The notes under the pieces were generated by a model. The model was not told the origin of the DNA. It ran no database searches and saw nothing but the letters and a program-made list of their open reading frames with translations. Positions 52,678 to 60,802 of a stretch of DNA of 64,000 nucleotides are shown piece after piece. The translations under genes and the position numbers were made by a program. The stretch spans positions 434,001 to 498,000 of the forward strand of contig NZ_CP171821.2 in NCBI RefSeq assembly GCF_028401415.2. Direction: 5' to 3'. Position 1 is the first letter of the stretch. Every line of letters starts with the position of its first letter. The DNA is from Glaciecola sp028401415 (GTDB taxonomy: Bacteria; Pseudomonadota; Gammaproteobacteria; Enterobacterales; Alteromonadaceae).

Positions 52678-53898
52678 ATGCCTGTTTCTCAGTTTATTGC
52701 TTGGCGATATTCACAATCAGCTTCCAGTAAAAGCTTTGTCGCGTTCATTAACCGTTTTTCGGTAATTGGCATTGCGCTAGGTATTGCTGCTTTGATCATT
52801 GTTTTATCGGTCATGAATGGCTTAGAAGGGCAGCTAAAGAAACGAATTCTCGGTATATTGCCTCATATTGTCGTTTCTCAATCCTCGATTGATACAACAG
52901 CATCTCTTAATGAGGTACTCAATAGCGAAACGCTTGCAGGCTTGGTAAATGGACAAGCCCAATACGCCGAGCGCGAGGTGATTGTGCAGTCGCGAACGGA
53001 ACTCAAAGGGCTTTTATTACAAGGTGTAGACCCTCAAGTTTCGGTGGCTAACTCCATTATTTCTGACAATATGGTGCGCGGGCGCTACGCAGATTTACAG
53101 GCAGGAAGCTTCAATGTTGTGATCAGCGAAATTTTAGCCCGCCAGTTTGGCGTGAGAGTGGGTCAAAGGTTACGCGTAATATCCACCGGGCAGAGTATAT
53201 ATACACCGCTAGGCAGAGTGCCAAGTCAGCGTATGGTGACGGTCGCTGGCTTGTTTAGCGTAAATTCTGAGATGGATGATAAGGTAATTATCATGAATAT
53301 TGATGATGCCGCGCGCCTGCACCGCAAAAAAATCGAGGACTTCACAGATACTCGACTTTACCTTAGCGACGCATTTGAATTTCAAGCGGTAAGTGATGCA
53401 CTCAGCCAAAACGGTTTCGCCTTTAGAACATGGAGAGAGCGACAAGGGCCATTGTTTGATGCGGTTAAAATGGAAAAGAACATGATGGTGCTGATGCTGA
53501 TGCTGGTGATTGCTGTAGCTGCCTTTAATGTGATTTCGGCGCTAGTGATGGTAGTTGCTGAAAAGCGATCTGACATTGCTATTTTACAAACTCAAGGTCT
53601 TGAACGCGGTGATGTGCTTCAAATATTTTTATTAAACGGCGTGTTTAATGGGCTAAAAGGCGCAATTGCGGGCGCAATCTTAGGCTTACTCTGCTCATGG
53701 CAACTCAATACGGTGCTTTCATGGTTTAATACGGGTTTAGCGTTTGGCGAAAATGGCCAAGGTTTGCCTATAGATATTCAATGGCAGCAAGTGAGTATCA
53801 TCGCACTAGTTGCGCTGATGCTGTGCGCAGTAGCGTCTATCTATCCTGCGTATAAAGCGGCATCGATTAATCCTGCAAACAGCTTGCGCAGTGAATAG
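52678..53898 (+). CDS. lolC: LolC/LolE-type lipoprotein-releasing permease
   Basis: A 406-residue FtsX-like permease. One N-terminal membrane helix (SVIGIALGIAALIIVLSVMNG) follows the cytoplasmic start MPVSQFIAWRY, then come a large periplasmic domain and three C-terminal helices (from about residue 270). This is the LolC/E topology. The complex extracts outer-membrane lipoproteins from the inner membrane with the ATPase LolD. I cannot separate LolC from LolE by eye. Unusually, neither lolD nor the second permease follows; the next gene is a phosphoribosyltransferase, 76 bp on. The ribosome-binding site is weak. Confidence 0.88.
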   Translation: MPVSQFIAWRYSQSASSKSFVAFINRFSVIGIALGIAALIIVLSVMNGLEGQLKKRILGILPHIVVSQSSIDTTASLNEVLNSETLAGLVNGQAQYAEREVIVQSRTELKGLLLQGVDPQVSVANSIISDNMVRGRYADLQAGSFNVVISEILARQFGVRVGQRLRVISTGQSIYTPLGRVPSQRMVTVAGLFSVNSEMDDKVIIMNIDDAARLHRKKIEDFTDTRLYLSDAFEFQAVSDALSQNGFAFRTWRERQGPLFDAVKMEKNMMVLMLMLVIAVAAFNVISALVMVVAEKRSDIAILQTQGLERGDVLQIFLLNGVFNGLKGAIAGAILGLLCSWQLNTVLSWFNTGLAFGENGQGLPIDIQWQQVSIIALVALMLCAVASIYPAYKAASINPANSLRSE

Positions 53899-53974
53899 TC
53901 GTGAACATGTTTTTATCGGCAACAGCCATCACAGCACAATAGAACAATTACAGAAACAATAAGGCGTACAATTA

Positions 53975-54535
53975 GTGAATAAAGTATTCATCAGTTCACC
54001 CGATTTACTGCGCGACTCATTTAGAGTGGCGTCAATGGCGTATAAAGATGGCTTCAGGCCCGACTTTATTGTGGGCATTTGGCGAGGTGGTGCGCCCATT
54101 GGTATCGCCGTTCAGGAGTTTTTTGAGTATAAAAATGCGCCCACCGATCATATTGCAGTGAGAACATCATCCTATTACGGGATTAATCAGCAGTCTAAAG
54201 AAATCAAGGTGCACGGCCTTCATTACTTGATTGAAAACGCCAATGCCGACGACAAACTGCTAATTGTTGACGATGTGTTTGATTCAGGCCGAAGTGTTGA
54301 AGCACTCATCAAACAGGTGAATACTTTGATGCGTTTGAACACCCCGAAAGATATTCGCATTGCTACCCCTTGGTACAAGCCTAAGAACAATAAAACGGAA
54401 ATCATCCCTGATTATTATGTACATCAAAGCGATGAGTGGCTGGTGTTTCCGCACGAGCTGTCCGGGCTAACGAAGGAAGAAATTAGCGCGGGTAAAGAAG
54501 AGCTAAAAGACATTTTTGATATTCTTATAGATTAA
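53975..54535 (+). CDS. purine-type phosphoribosyltransferase
   Basis: A 186-residue enzyme of the type I phosphoribosyltransferase fold. The PRPP-binding motif LLIVDDVFDSGRS is at residues 95-107, and the upstream PPi loop IWRGGAPIG is near residues 35-43. The long flexible loop (SSYYGI) and the C-terminal hood (WLVFPHELSG) resemble xanthine/hypoxanthine-type salvage enzymes, but the base specificity is not readable. The start is GTG at 53975, which lies after AAGGCGTAC. It follows lolC by 76 bp and may be on the same transcript. Confidence 0.83.
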   Translation: MNKVFISSPDLLRDSFRVASMAYKDGFRPDFIVGIWRGGAPIGIAVQEFFEYKNAPTDHIAVRTSSYYGINQQSKEIKVHGLHYLIENANADDKLLIVDDVFDSGRSVEALIKQVNTLMRLNTPKDIRIATPWYKPKNNKTEIIPDYYVHQSDEWLVFPHELSGLTKEEISAGKEELKDIFDILID

Positions 54536-54569
54536 AGCCTGTGTTTGCGAGCTTAGACCCTCGCAAGAC

Positions 54570-55214
54570 CTACTTTCCGTCTAGATAGAATTTATCTTCA
54601 AAGGTGTACACCAAATCGGGCTTGTATACGATTAGACATGTCATGGTCATCCCGTTGAAGAAGGCTTCAGGGAAGGCCATTAGAATGGTCATTTGCGCGT
54701 AGTTGTACTCAATGACATCCCAAGTATACAAACCTTCTAGATAATAGTAGCCGCTTAAGCTGAGCATTTTTAGTACGATGCTAATTGCACCTGGAAAAAA
54801 CGCGCATAAGAAAATATAGATAAACAAATGTCGATACATTTTATGAAAGGTCAGCATGTAAACCAAATAGGTGAATATAATGGGTAAGAAGACACCCAAT
54901 AAGCCATTCACCCCCAGCATTTGATAGCTTTCTTGACCAATCAAGGTACTTGCGAGCAGCACTGCGCTTGCGCCAATTAGCGCCCACCGCAAGCCCAATA
55001 CCAGGGTAAGCGAGGTTAGCCATAGAAAGTGCATGACTAGGCCATCGTAAATACTGACTCGAAACAACCATAAAACAAAGACGCAGGTAATCGCGCCAAA
55101 CACTTTATGCTGAAGGGACTTATCGCTTGCCAGCTGTTTAAAATTGGTTTTGCTACAGACATAGGCCAAGCCAATAATGTAAAGGCAGAGGCTGATCACT
55201 TGCAGTGTCGTCAA
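54570..55214 (-). CDS. CbiM-like energy-coupling-factor permease
   Basis: A 214-residue membrane protein with about six hydrophobic helices. The N-terminus is helical rather than the His-rich metal-binding start of true CbiM/NikM. The conserved core includes MHFLWLTSLTLVLGLRWALIGA and FPEAFFNGMTMTCLIVYKPDLV, which matches the group annotated as energy-coupling factor permeases of the CbiM family in Alteromonadales. No CbiQ or CbiO partners are nearby, so it is an orphan that may use a shared ECF module or have another role. It is convergent with the phosphoribosyltransferase gene and divergent from the SufS-SufE fusion. Confidence 0.7.
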   Translation of the reverse strand: MTTLQVISLCLYIIGLAYVCSKTNFKQLASDKSLQHKVFGAITCVFVLWLFRVSIYDGLVMHFLWLTSLTLVLGLRWALIGASAVLLASTLIGQESYQMLGVNGLLGVFLPIIFTYLVYMLTFHKMYRHLFIYIFLCAFFPGAISIVLKMLSLSGYYYLEGLYTWDVIEYNYAQMTILMAFPEAFFNGMTMTCLIVYKPDLVYTFEDKFYLDGK

Positions 55215-55352
55215 GACGCATCCCTAAAATGGAAGGTGTTTATCAATTAGCCTTAGTCTAACAAATTCCGAGAATAATTCTGCCCTCGAACATTGAGAAA
55301 GTACTTTTATTCTATATTATCTGGCAACAGTGATGTGCACTCACAAGCAGAG

Positions 55353-57011
55353 ATGATTCAATTGAGCCTAAACTTTAGAAAACGCTTCCCTTTTTACCAT
55401 AACGCAACGCCCATGGTTTATCTCGACAGCGCGGCGACTACGCAGAAACTCGATAAGGTGGTAAGCGCGGTGCATGATTTTTCAAGTAAGCGTAATGCAA
55501 GCGTGCACCGCGGCGCTTATCCCTTGGCGAACGCCGCCACTAAAGAGTATGAGCGTGCTAGAAATGAAGTGGCACATTTGATTAGTGCAAACGAAGCATC
55601 TGAAATTGTGTTTACCAGCGGCGCCACCGAAAGCATCAATCTCATCGCCAATGGCCTAGATAAAGCTCAGCTAAACGGTAATAAAATACTCATTTGCGAA
55701 AGCGAGCATCACGCAAATATTTTGCCTTGGCAGGCATTGGCGAAGCGTCTGGGAATGCAAATTAGCATTCTAAAGCTTGACCGTTGCAGGCGAAGCGGCC
55801 TGGTATTTACTGAAACGACTTTTCAACGCTGGTTAAGTCAAATAGATGACGATACCGCCATATTGGCGTGTGCTCATGTGTCAAACGTACTCGGCGTTAT
55901 TTATCCCGTTCCAAGTCTGTGTGAACAAGCCAGCCGCGTGGGCGCACTGAGCGTAATAGACGGTACACAGGCGGTTGCGCACATGTTGGTCAATGTGCAG
56001 CACATTGGCTGTGACTTTTATGTGTTCAGCGGGCACAAAATGTATGCTCCGACGGGCGTTGGTGTGTGCTGGGGGAAGTATGAGAGACTAGAGGCGCTTA
56101 GCCCGAGTAAATTGGGCGGTGAAATGGTTTCTAAGGTTTCATTTTCTGGCTACACGGCTCAGCCACCACCACTTAAGTTTGAAGCGGGCACGCCGAATAT
56201 TCTCGGCGTAATAGGATTACGTGAAGCAGCGCGTTTTATACGTGAAAATACCCAAGATATTCAAGCGCATGAAACGCAGCTTTTGGGATACACACTGGCC
56301 AAGCTAAAAGCCCTTTCAATAAATTGTTTTTCTTATTCAAGTGTGAGAAGCGATGAGCGTGCAGAGCACTCGCATATCGGAATTATTAGCTTTGTACCAA
56401 TTGACGTAGACAGCGACGCACTTGCCCACAGTTTATACGCAAAAGACATTGCGTTGAGGTATGGTCAGCACTGCGCCATGCCATTGGTGGATGCGCTGGG
56501 GATGAAGGCCTGCTTGAGAATATCCCTTGCTTGCTATAACACACAAGCCGATATTGACCAGTTTGTCGACGCATTAGAAAGGGCTATCAACGAGTTAAAA
56601 AGCCTAGCGAATAGTGATCAACTTGAGCCCCAAGACGCTGAAAATGCTTGGGAGCAACACCTAAAGGATGCAAATAACTGGTCCGAAAAACATCGGCAGT
56701 TGCTCTTATTAAGCAAACAACTCCCTAGCTTACCGAACGCATTGCGCAATAAAGATTCAGAAGTGCACGGCTGTGAAGCACAGGTTTGGCTAAAAAAACA
56801 GGGCGATACTTTATGCGCGCACTCTGATAGCAAAACCGTACGGGGTATACTTGCAGTGTTATTGTTAAAACACCAAGCGCTTGCGAGTGCCGATAGAAAG
56901 CGCTTCGACTATTCACAGTATTTGCGCGAGCTTGGATTAGAGAACTATTTCAGCGCTGGGCGTAAGGATGGGATTCGAAATATTATTAACAGGCTAGAGC
57001 AGGGCGCGTGA
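55353..57011 (+). CDS. SufS/CsdA cysteine desulfurase fused to a SufE/CsdE sulfur acceptor
   Basis: A 552-residue two-domain protein. Residues 1-408 are a class V aminotransferase-fold desulfurase. The PLP lysine is Lys229 (SGHKMYAPTGVG) and the catalytic Cys374 is in RYGQHCAMPL. Residues about 415-550 are a SufE domain with acceptor Cys474 (VHGCEAQVWL). Normally the two are separate genes (csdA-csdE or sufS-sufE). Fusion would pass persulfide within one chain. No suf operon genes (sufB, C, D) or iscS are beside it, so a csd-like role is likely. ATG 55353 is preferred; the frame extends to a TTG at 55293, and the ribosome-binding site is weak. Confidence 0.87.
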   Translation: MIQLSLNFRKRFPFYHNATPMVYLDSAATTQKLDKVVSAVHDFSSKRNASVHRGAYPLANAATKEYERARNEVAHLISANEASEIVFTSGATESINLIANGLDKAQLNGNKILICESEHHANILPWQALAKRLGMQISILKLDRCRRSGLVFTETTFQRWLSQIDDDTAILACAHVSNVLGVIYPVPSLCEQASRVGALSVIDGTQAVAHMLVNVQHIGCDFYVFSGHKMYAPTGVGVCWGKYERLEALSPSKLGGEMVSKVSFSGYTAQPPPLKFEAGTPNILGVIGLREAARFIRENTQDIQAHETQLLGYTLAKLKALSINCFSYSSVRSDERAEHSHIGIISFVPIDVDSDALAHSLYAKDIALRYGQHCAMPLVDALGMKACLRISLACYNTQADIDQFVDALERAINELKSLANSDQLEPQDAENAWEQHLKDANNWSEKHRQLLLLSKQLPSLPNALRNKDSEVHGCEAQVWLKKQGDTLCAHSDSKTVRGILAVLLLKHQALASADRKRFDYSQYLRELGLENYFSAGRKDGIRNIINRLEQGA

Positions 57012-57533
57012 ACAAGGTTTCAAATTACGGCTATTTGTATTCTAAAGTTGGAAAGTTTGTATTTTTAGCATGCGGAGGAATTGCTGTTTTGTGCGATAGT
57101 TGGTTCGCAGGTTTTATTGTTTAGCCAAATGATTCTTTGCAATCCGGACGTTCGACTTTAAATTGGGCAAGGCTCTTTAGTACGTAATTCGGACCGTCGT
57201 TCTGATATGGTGATTATGGTTGCAACCATCGAATGCGGTCGTTAACACTAATGTCTTATACACTGCTTTACTGGCTCATTAAACAGTCGAAAAAGAACCA
57301 ACTCCTCAACTTGGGTGCAGCAAGTATTTTTTGTAGATGCTCTATCCTTAAGATTGCTCTTGAATCGTGGCATAAAAAATCTGACAAAGGAGTAAAAAAA
57401 TGCACCTGTTGCATAGTTCAGCTAAACTGCTTATTTTTCAAATGATTTCACCACGCTTGGAATACTAAGCTGTGCGTATAAGACTGAATTTAGTTTGGCA
57501 AGACGGCATTACAATCTTTTAAAGGTAATTGTT
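57012..57533. other. 522-bp stretch without a supported gene
   Basis: All frames are broken and codon patterns look random. A 22-codon frame at 57400-57468 is preceded by a very good AAAGGAG, but it matches nothing I know and its reality is doubtful. The stretch marks the edge of the more variable region that follows. Confidence 0.4.
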
Positions 57534-58988
57534 ATGATAAAACCTACCTACTTTTTTATAGGCTTTCTCAGTAGTGTCATCTCGCTGTTTTGTCTGCAAC
57601 CTCAGGCTCAGCCTACTGATTTCGAAAGCTACGTAACCAGAGTCCTGATAGACCGAGAAGTAGCTGGCGCTAGCATTGCACGCATTGAAAATGGTCAGAT
57701 TGTTGAGCAATTTGCCTTCTCTCATCCTGATGTTAAAGAAGATCATGTGAAGCCTGACACCGTCTTTCAGGTCGGCTCGATTTCAAAATCCGTTGCTGCT
57801 TGGACGGTGATGACACTGGTACGTGATGGCAAAGTTGAACTTGATACGCCCGTAAGTCATTACGTCGAAAAATGGCAGCTCCCTGCATCCGAATTTGATG
57901 CTGAACAGGTAACTGTCAGACGTTTACTTTCCCATTCAGCAGGTTTGAGTTTACACGGTTACCCCGGATTTCCTGAGAGCCAGCCTTTACCCAGCACCGC
58001 TGAGTCTTTGTCCGGGCAAACAGGTGGTTCAGGAGATGTCTATATTATTCAGGAGCCGGGTGCTGGCTTTCGCTATTCGGGTGGTGGATTTACCCTACTA
58101 CAGTTATTGGTTGAGGAAGTGACTGGAATGCCTTTTTCGGTTTATGCAAATCAAAGTGTGCTCACACCTTTAGGAATGACCAGCAGCAGCTATGCACCGG
58201 ATGATTCACTTAAAGCAAGACGCGCATTGCCTTACGCCGTGTTTAATCTAGTGGACTATTTTCATTTTCGTGCTGAAGCCGCTGCCAGCCTACATAGTAC
58301 CTCTGGAGATTTAGCAAAATTCGCCCTTGCTAATATGACTTCCAACTCTGTACTTAGCATGGAACTGGTCAATCAGCTGCATACCCCAGTCGTTTTTAAT
58401 TCCAAGGTTGGTGTGGGCATGGGCTTTTTTATTGACCCAGAAGCTGGGCTGGTTGGACACAATGGTGCCAATCAAGGTTGGCGCGCCAATTTGATCATGT
58501 TACCAGACACTAATTCAGGATTAATAGTATTAACCAATAGTCAACGTGGTGGGGTTTTAGGCTATGAAATCAGATGCTACTGGGAAGAACACTTTTCCAG
58601 AGGAGCACTCAAACAAAAGTGTTCCGAAGGGATACAGAGTTATAACCAGAGAGTGCAACTGCATTTGACAATTGCGTCCGTTTTATTTTTGAGCGGTCTG
58701 CTTTTGATCATTGGACGAGTTATCTCGCTCGTAAAAGGAAAGACTCTTTTCGCGATGCCAGTAACAAAACGTCGTTGGTTCTTTTTAGCACTGTTTGTAA
58801 TAGCATTGATAGGCGGTAAGGTAGTGCTCGAAAGCTCATTTGGCGCAAAGTTGATGTCTGGCATGTCCACCACACTGACAGCAATGCAGCATGCCCCAGA
58901 GGGCATTCCTGAAATTTGGTTGTGTTTGCAGTTTTTATTGTTGTGTCTAATAGGTTTTACGTTTGCACGTAAAATCGATAATGCGTAA
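57534..58988 (+). CDS. beta-lactamase-fold serine hydrolase with C-terminal membrane helices
   Basis: A 484-residue protein. The signal peptide runs to about residue 26 (LQPQAQP). The penicillin-binding/class C beta-lactamase domain carries the nucleophile motif Ser82-I-S-Lys85 (VGSISKS), the tyrosine region RYSGGGFTLLQLLVEEVTG and the late block VGHNGANQGW. About 110 C-terminal residues add three hydrophobic helices (ASVLFLSGLLLIIG, WFFLALFVIALIGG and LCLQFLLLCLIGF). Members cleave peptides, esters or peptidoglycan and few are true beta-lactamases, so no resistance role is claimed. The start at 57534 has AAAGG 8 bp upstream, better than the TTG at 57495. Confidence 0.87.
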   Translation: MIKPTYFFIGFLSSVISLFCLQPQAQPTDFESYVTRVLIDREVAGASIARIENGQIVEQFAFSHPDVKEDHVKPDTVFQVGSISKSVAAWTVMTLVRDGKVELDTPVSHYVEKWQLPASEFDAEQVTVRRLLSHSAGLSLHGYPGFPESQPLPSTAESLSGQTGGSGDVYIIQEPGAGFRYSGGGFTLLQLLVEEVTGMPFSVYANQSVLTPLGMTSSSYAPDDSLKARRALPYAVFNLVDYFHFRAEAAASLHSTSGDLAKFALANMTSNSVLSMELVNQLHTPVVFNSKVGVGMGFFIDPEAGLVGHNGANQGWRANLIMLPDTNSGLIVLTNSQRGGVLGYEIRCYWEEHFSRGALKQKCSEGIQSYNQRVQLHLTIASVLFLSGLLLIIGRVISLVKGKTLFAMPVTKRRWFFLALFVIALIGGKVVLESSFGAKLMSGMSTTLTAMQHAPEGIPEIWLCLQFLLLCLIGFTFARKIDNA

Positions 58989-59334
58989 ACCGTTCTTTAA
59001 TTACAAATTGATGAGTCTACGTCCAAATTATCAAACTTGTCAGATTTTAAAACTTGTTAAGTATAAGAAGTGAATGGCTAATACCGAGTTAGTTTTCTCA
59101 TTTAGTCGTTTTCTTTTAATGTAAAAACTACGACCTTCCCTTGCCTGTTTGAGCCGGTAAATGCAGGCTGTGAGGCAAAAAAGTACGTATGGCAGACATT
59201 TAACCTTCACCATAAAGACACAGATTATGGTTTTTTAGTCAAGACGAGTGTTACTATGAAGACTCAACAATTTGCTGATAGTTTCTAACGGCGCCATTGG
59301 AGATAAAATCGATTTTGTTTAAGGGGAGGATTAC
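58989..59334. other. 346-bp stretch without a gene, before the IS256 remnant
   Basis: No frame of note and no promoter that I can support. It probably includes decayed DNA associated with the insertion event, but I cannot trace IS256 sequence into it before 59335. Confidence 0.4.
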
Positions 59335-59559
59335 AGAGCGATTTACACTACCAACGCGATTGAGTTTTTGAACAGCGTTACTCGTAAAGCAATCAAGAAG
59401 CGGAAGATATTCCCTAGCGATGATTCGGCCAAGAAAATGGTCTACTTGGCCGTCACTGAGGCATAAAAAAAATGAACAATGTCAATTCACAACTGGCGCA
59501 AGGCAATGAGTCGTTTTATCATTTAGTTCGGAGACCGCCTGGAAAGACATATTCACTAA
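59335..59559 (+). pseudogene. IS256-family transposase, C-terminal remnant with three in-frame stops
   Basis: In one unbroken frame the text reads RAIYTTNAIEFLNSV, then RKAIKKRKIFPSDDSAKK, VYLAVTEA, then KK-TMSIHNWRKAMSRFII and FGDRL. This is the conserved C-terminus of IS256-type (Mutator) transposases. Three stops interrupt it: TAA (59464) where Ser is usual, TGA (59473) where Trp is usual and TAG (59524) where Gln is usual. Each is a single-base change from the expected codon. The frame ends at TAA 59557-59559. The upstream catalytic part is missing, so this is a dead fragment. The family motif is recalled, not searched. Confidence 0.85.
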
Positions 59560-59600
59560 TGGCAGTTACACAGAATCTGCTACAGGCTCCAGATTTGTGG
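59335..59600 (+). mobile_element. IS256-family right-end remnant
   Basis: The transposase remnant plus about 40 bp beyond its stop (GGCAGTTACACAGAAT and onward), which looks like the right terminal region of an IS256 element. The left end and a matching inverted repeat were not found, and the exact boundary is uncertain. Confidence 0.5.
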
Positions 59601-59629
59601 CCAAAAACAGTTGACCAATACGCACACGA

Positions 59630-60058
59630 CTAAGCGTTTAGGCTTTTCAATGACGCTTCGCAGGCCAAAAATAGCCTAGTGAACGAGCCTTTCTTCACAC
59701 CGTGAGGCACAGTTCTGTTAGTAGAATTGAAATAAGCAAAATCCTTAATACCTTCTATACATAAAAGTTCTTCGCCGAAATAGTTAGGTGCATGTTTCAC
59801 GTTATAGCGATGGTGTATGAAATCAGCGAATTGTGCTATTGCAACCTCATTCCAATTACCTATAACCTCTTCCCAGTGACTAATTGGTAGTAAGTTTAAG
59901 AACGGTTCTGATCTCTGGTTTAATTTGTGCTTTTCTGCTTCTTTCCATCCGTGAGTAAGAGCTAATGAAAAGCCTTTTATATCGCTTTCATATGTGTTCT
60001 TTTCTAACCTAGAAATTACCAATTCTACTATAGGTTTTAATTTAGGGTTGATAAACAA
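59630..60058 (-). CDS. hypothetical protein
   Basis: A 142-residue soluble protein that I do not recognise. It is mixed helical and aromatic-rich (THGWKEAEKHKL, ISHWEEVIGNWNEVAIAQFADFIHHRYNVKHAPNYFGEE), with a His/Trp-rich middle and a basic C-terminus. There is no signal peptide or membrane segment. It lies between the IS256 remnant and an SRPBCC gene, 17 bp from the divergent start of the latter, in a stretch that looks richer in A+T than the core genes. It may be a recent arrival. Confidence 0.5.
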   Translation of the reverse strand: MFINPKLKPIVELVISRLEKNTYESDIKGFSLALTHGWKEAEKHKLNQRSEPFLNLLPISHWEEVIGNWNEVAIAQFADFIHHRYNVKHAPNYFGEELLCIEGIKDFAYFNSTNRTVPHGVKKGSFTRLFLACEASLKSLNA

Positions 60059-60075
60059 AGAGAAAGCGAGGTGTT

Positions 60076-60558
60076 ATGAAAACTCTAATCATAGTTGTAT
60101 TGTCTGTCGTTGTTCTTTTGGCGCTTGTTTTTGTTTGGGGTGCTACTTTACCCACTACAAAAAGCGTGAGTAAAACTATACAGATTAACGCCCCCGTCGA
60201 AATAGTTTGGGAAACAATGAGTGACTGGAAGGGCCAGGAGAAGTGGCGTAGTGACGTAAAATCAGTTGAAATATTGGACGAAAGATCATTTAAAGAAATT
60301 CCAACTAATGGACCAGCGGTTGAATTTGAAATTGTTCGATTAGAGACTAATAAAATAATAGAGCTTAAAATGTCGGGGCCGTTTAAAGGTCATTACCTCG
60401 CTGAATTTTCAGATAATAATGGAGCGACAACCATAAACATTTCCGAAACCATCATTCAAGAATCAATAATTGGAAGGATCCTATCAAGGTTGTTTTTTGA
60501 TTTAGAGGAATTTGTAGCTGCTTATTTTGGCCAACTGAAATTGGAGGTTGAAAGATAA
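60076..60558 (+). CDS. SRPBCC family protein
   Basis: A 160-residue protein. An N-terminal membrane helix (residues 4-23, LIIVVLSVVVLLALVFVWG) anchors a START-like (SRPBCC) domain with the typical IQINAPVEIVWETMSDWKGQEKWRSDV first strand and helix, and the late ISETIIQE strand. Members bind hydrophobic ligands or act as cyclases or aromatase-like enzymes. Nothing here indicates the ligand. The ribosome-binding site GAGGTGTT is close to the start. It is divergent from the unrecognised gene before it. Confidence 0.8.
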   Translation: MKTLIIVVLSVVVLLALVFVWGATLPTTKSVSKTIQINAPVEIVWETMSDWKGQEKWRSDVKSVEILDERSFKEIPTNGPAVEFEIVRLETNKIIELKMSGPFKGHYLAEFSDNNGATTINISETIIQESIIGRILSRLFFDLEEFVAAYFGQLKLEVER

Positions 60559-60802
60559 CAGAAAGACGGCTCATTAATTACAACGTTACCAATAAGTTCA
60601 TTAACAAACCATTTCTGTTTGGTGGTCATAATCACAAAGCTGGCAGTCCGCTGCTTGTCTTAAACTGCCAGCCAAACGCTTGTCCTGGATGTTTGCAACA
60701 CAAGATTTTCGACGAATAGAAGCAAACATTCCAACCAACTCATGTTTTTACCCATTACCTGCAAATTTTCAAATTCCAACCCTAGAATCTAAATAACCCA
60801 AA

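Noticed and set aside
57233..57445. 70-codon frame in the gap after the SufS-SufE fusion
   Set aside because: Random-looking composition, poor start context and no family; treated as non-coding.
57534..58988. Antibiotic-resistance beta-lactamase
   Set aside because: Only the general serine-hydrolase fold is supported, and the membrane tail and family suggest a housekeeping or accessory hydrolase.
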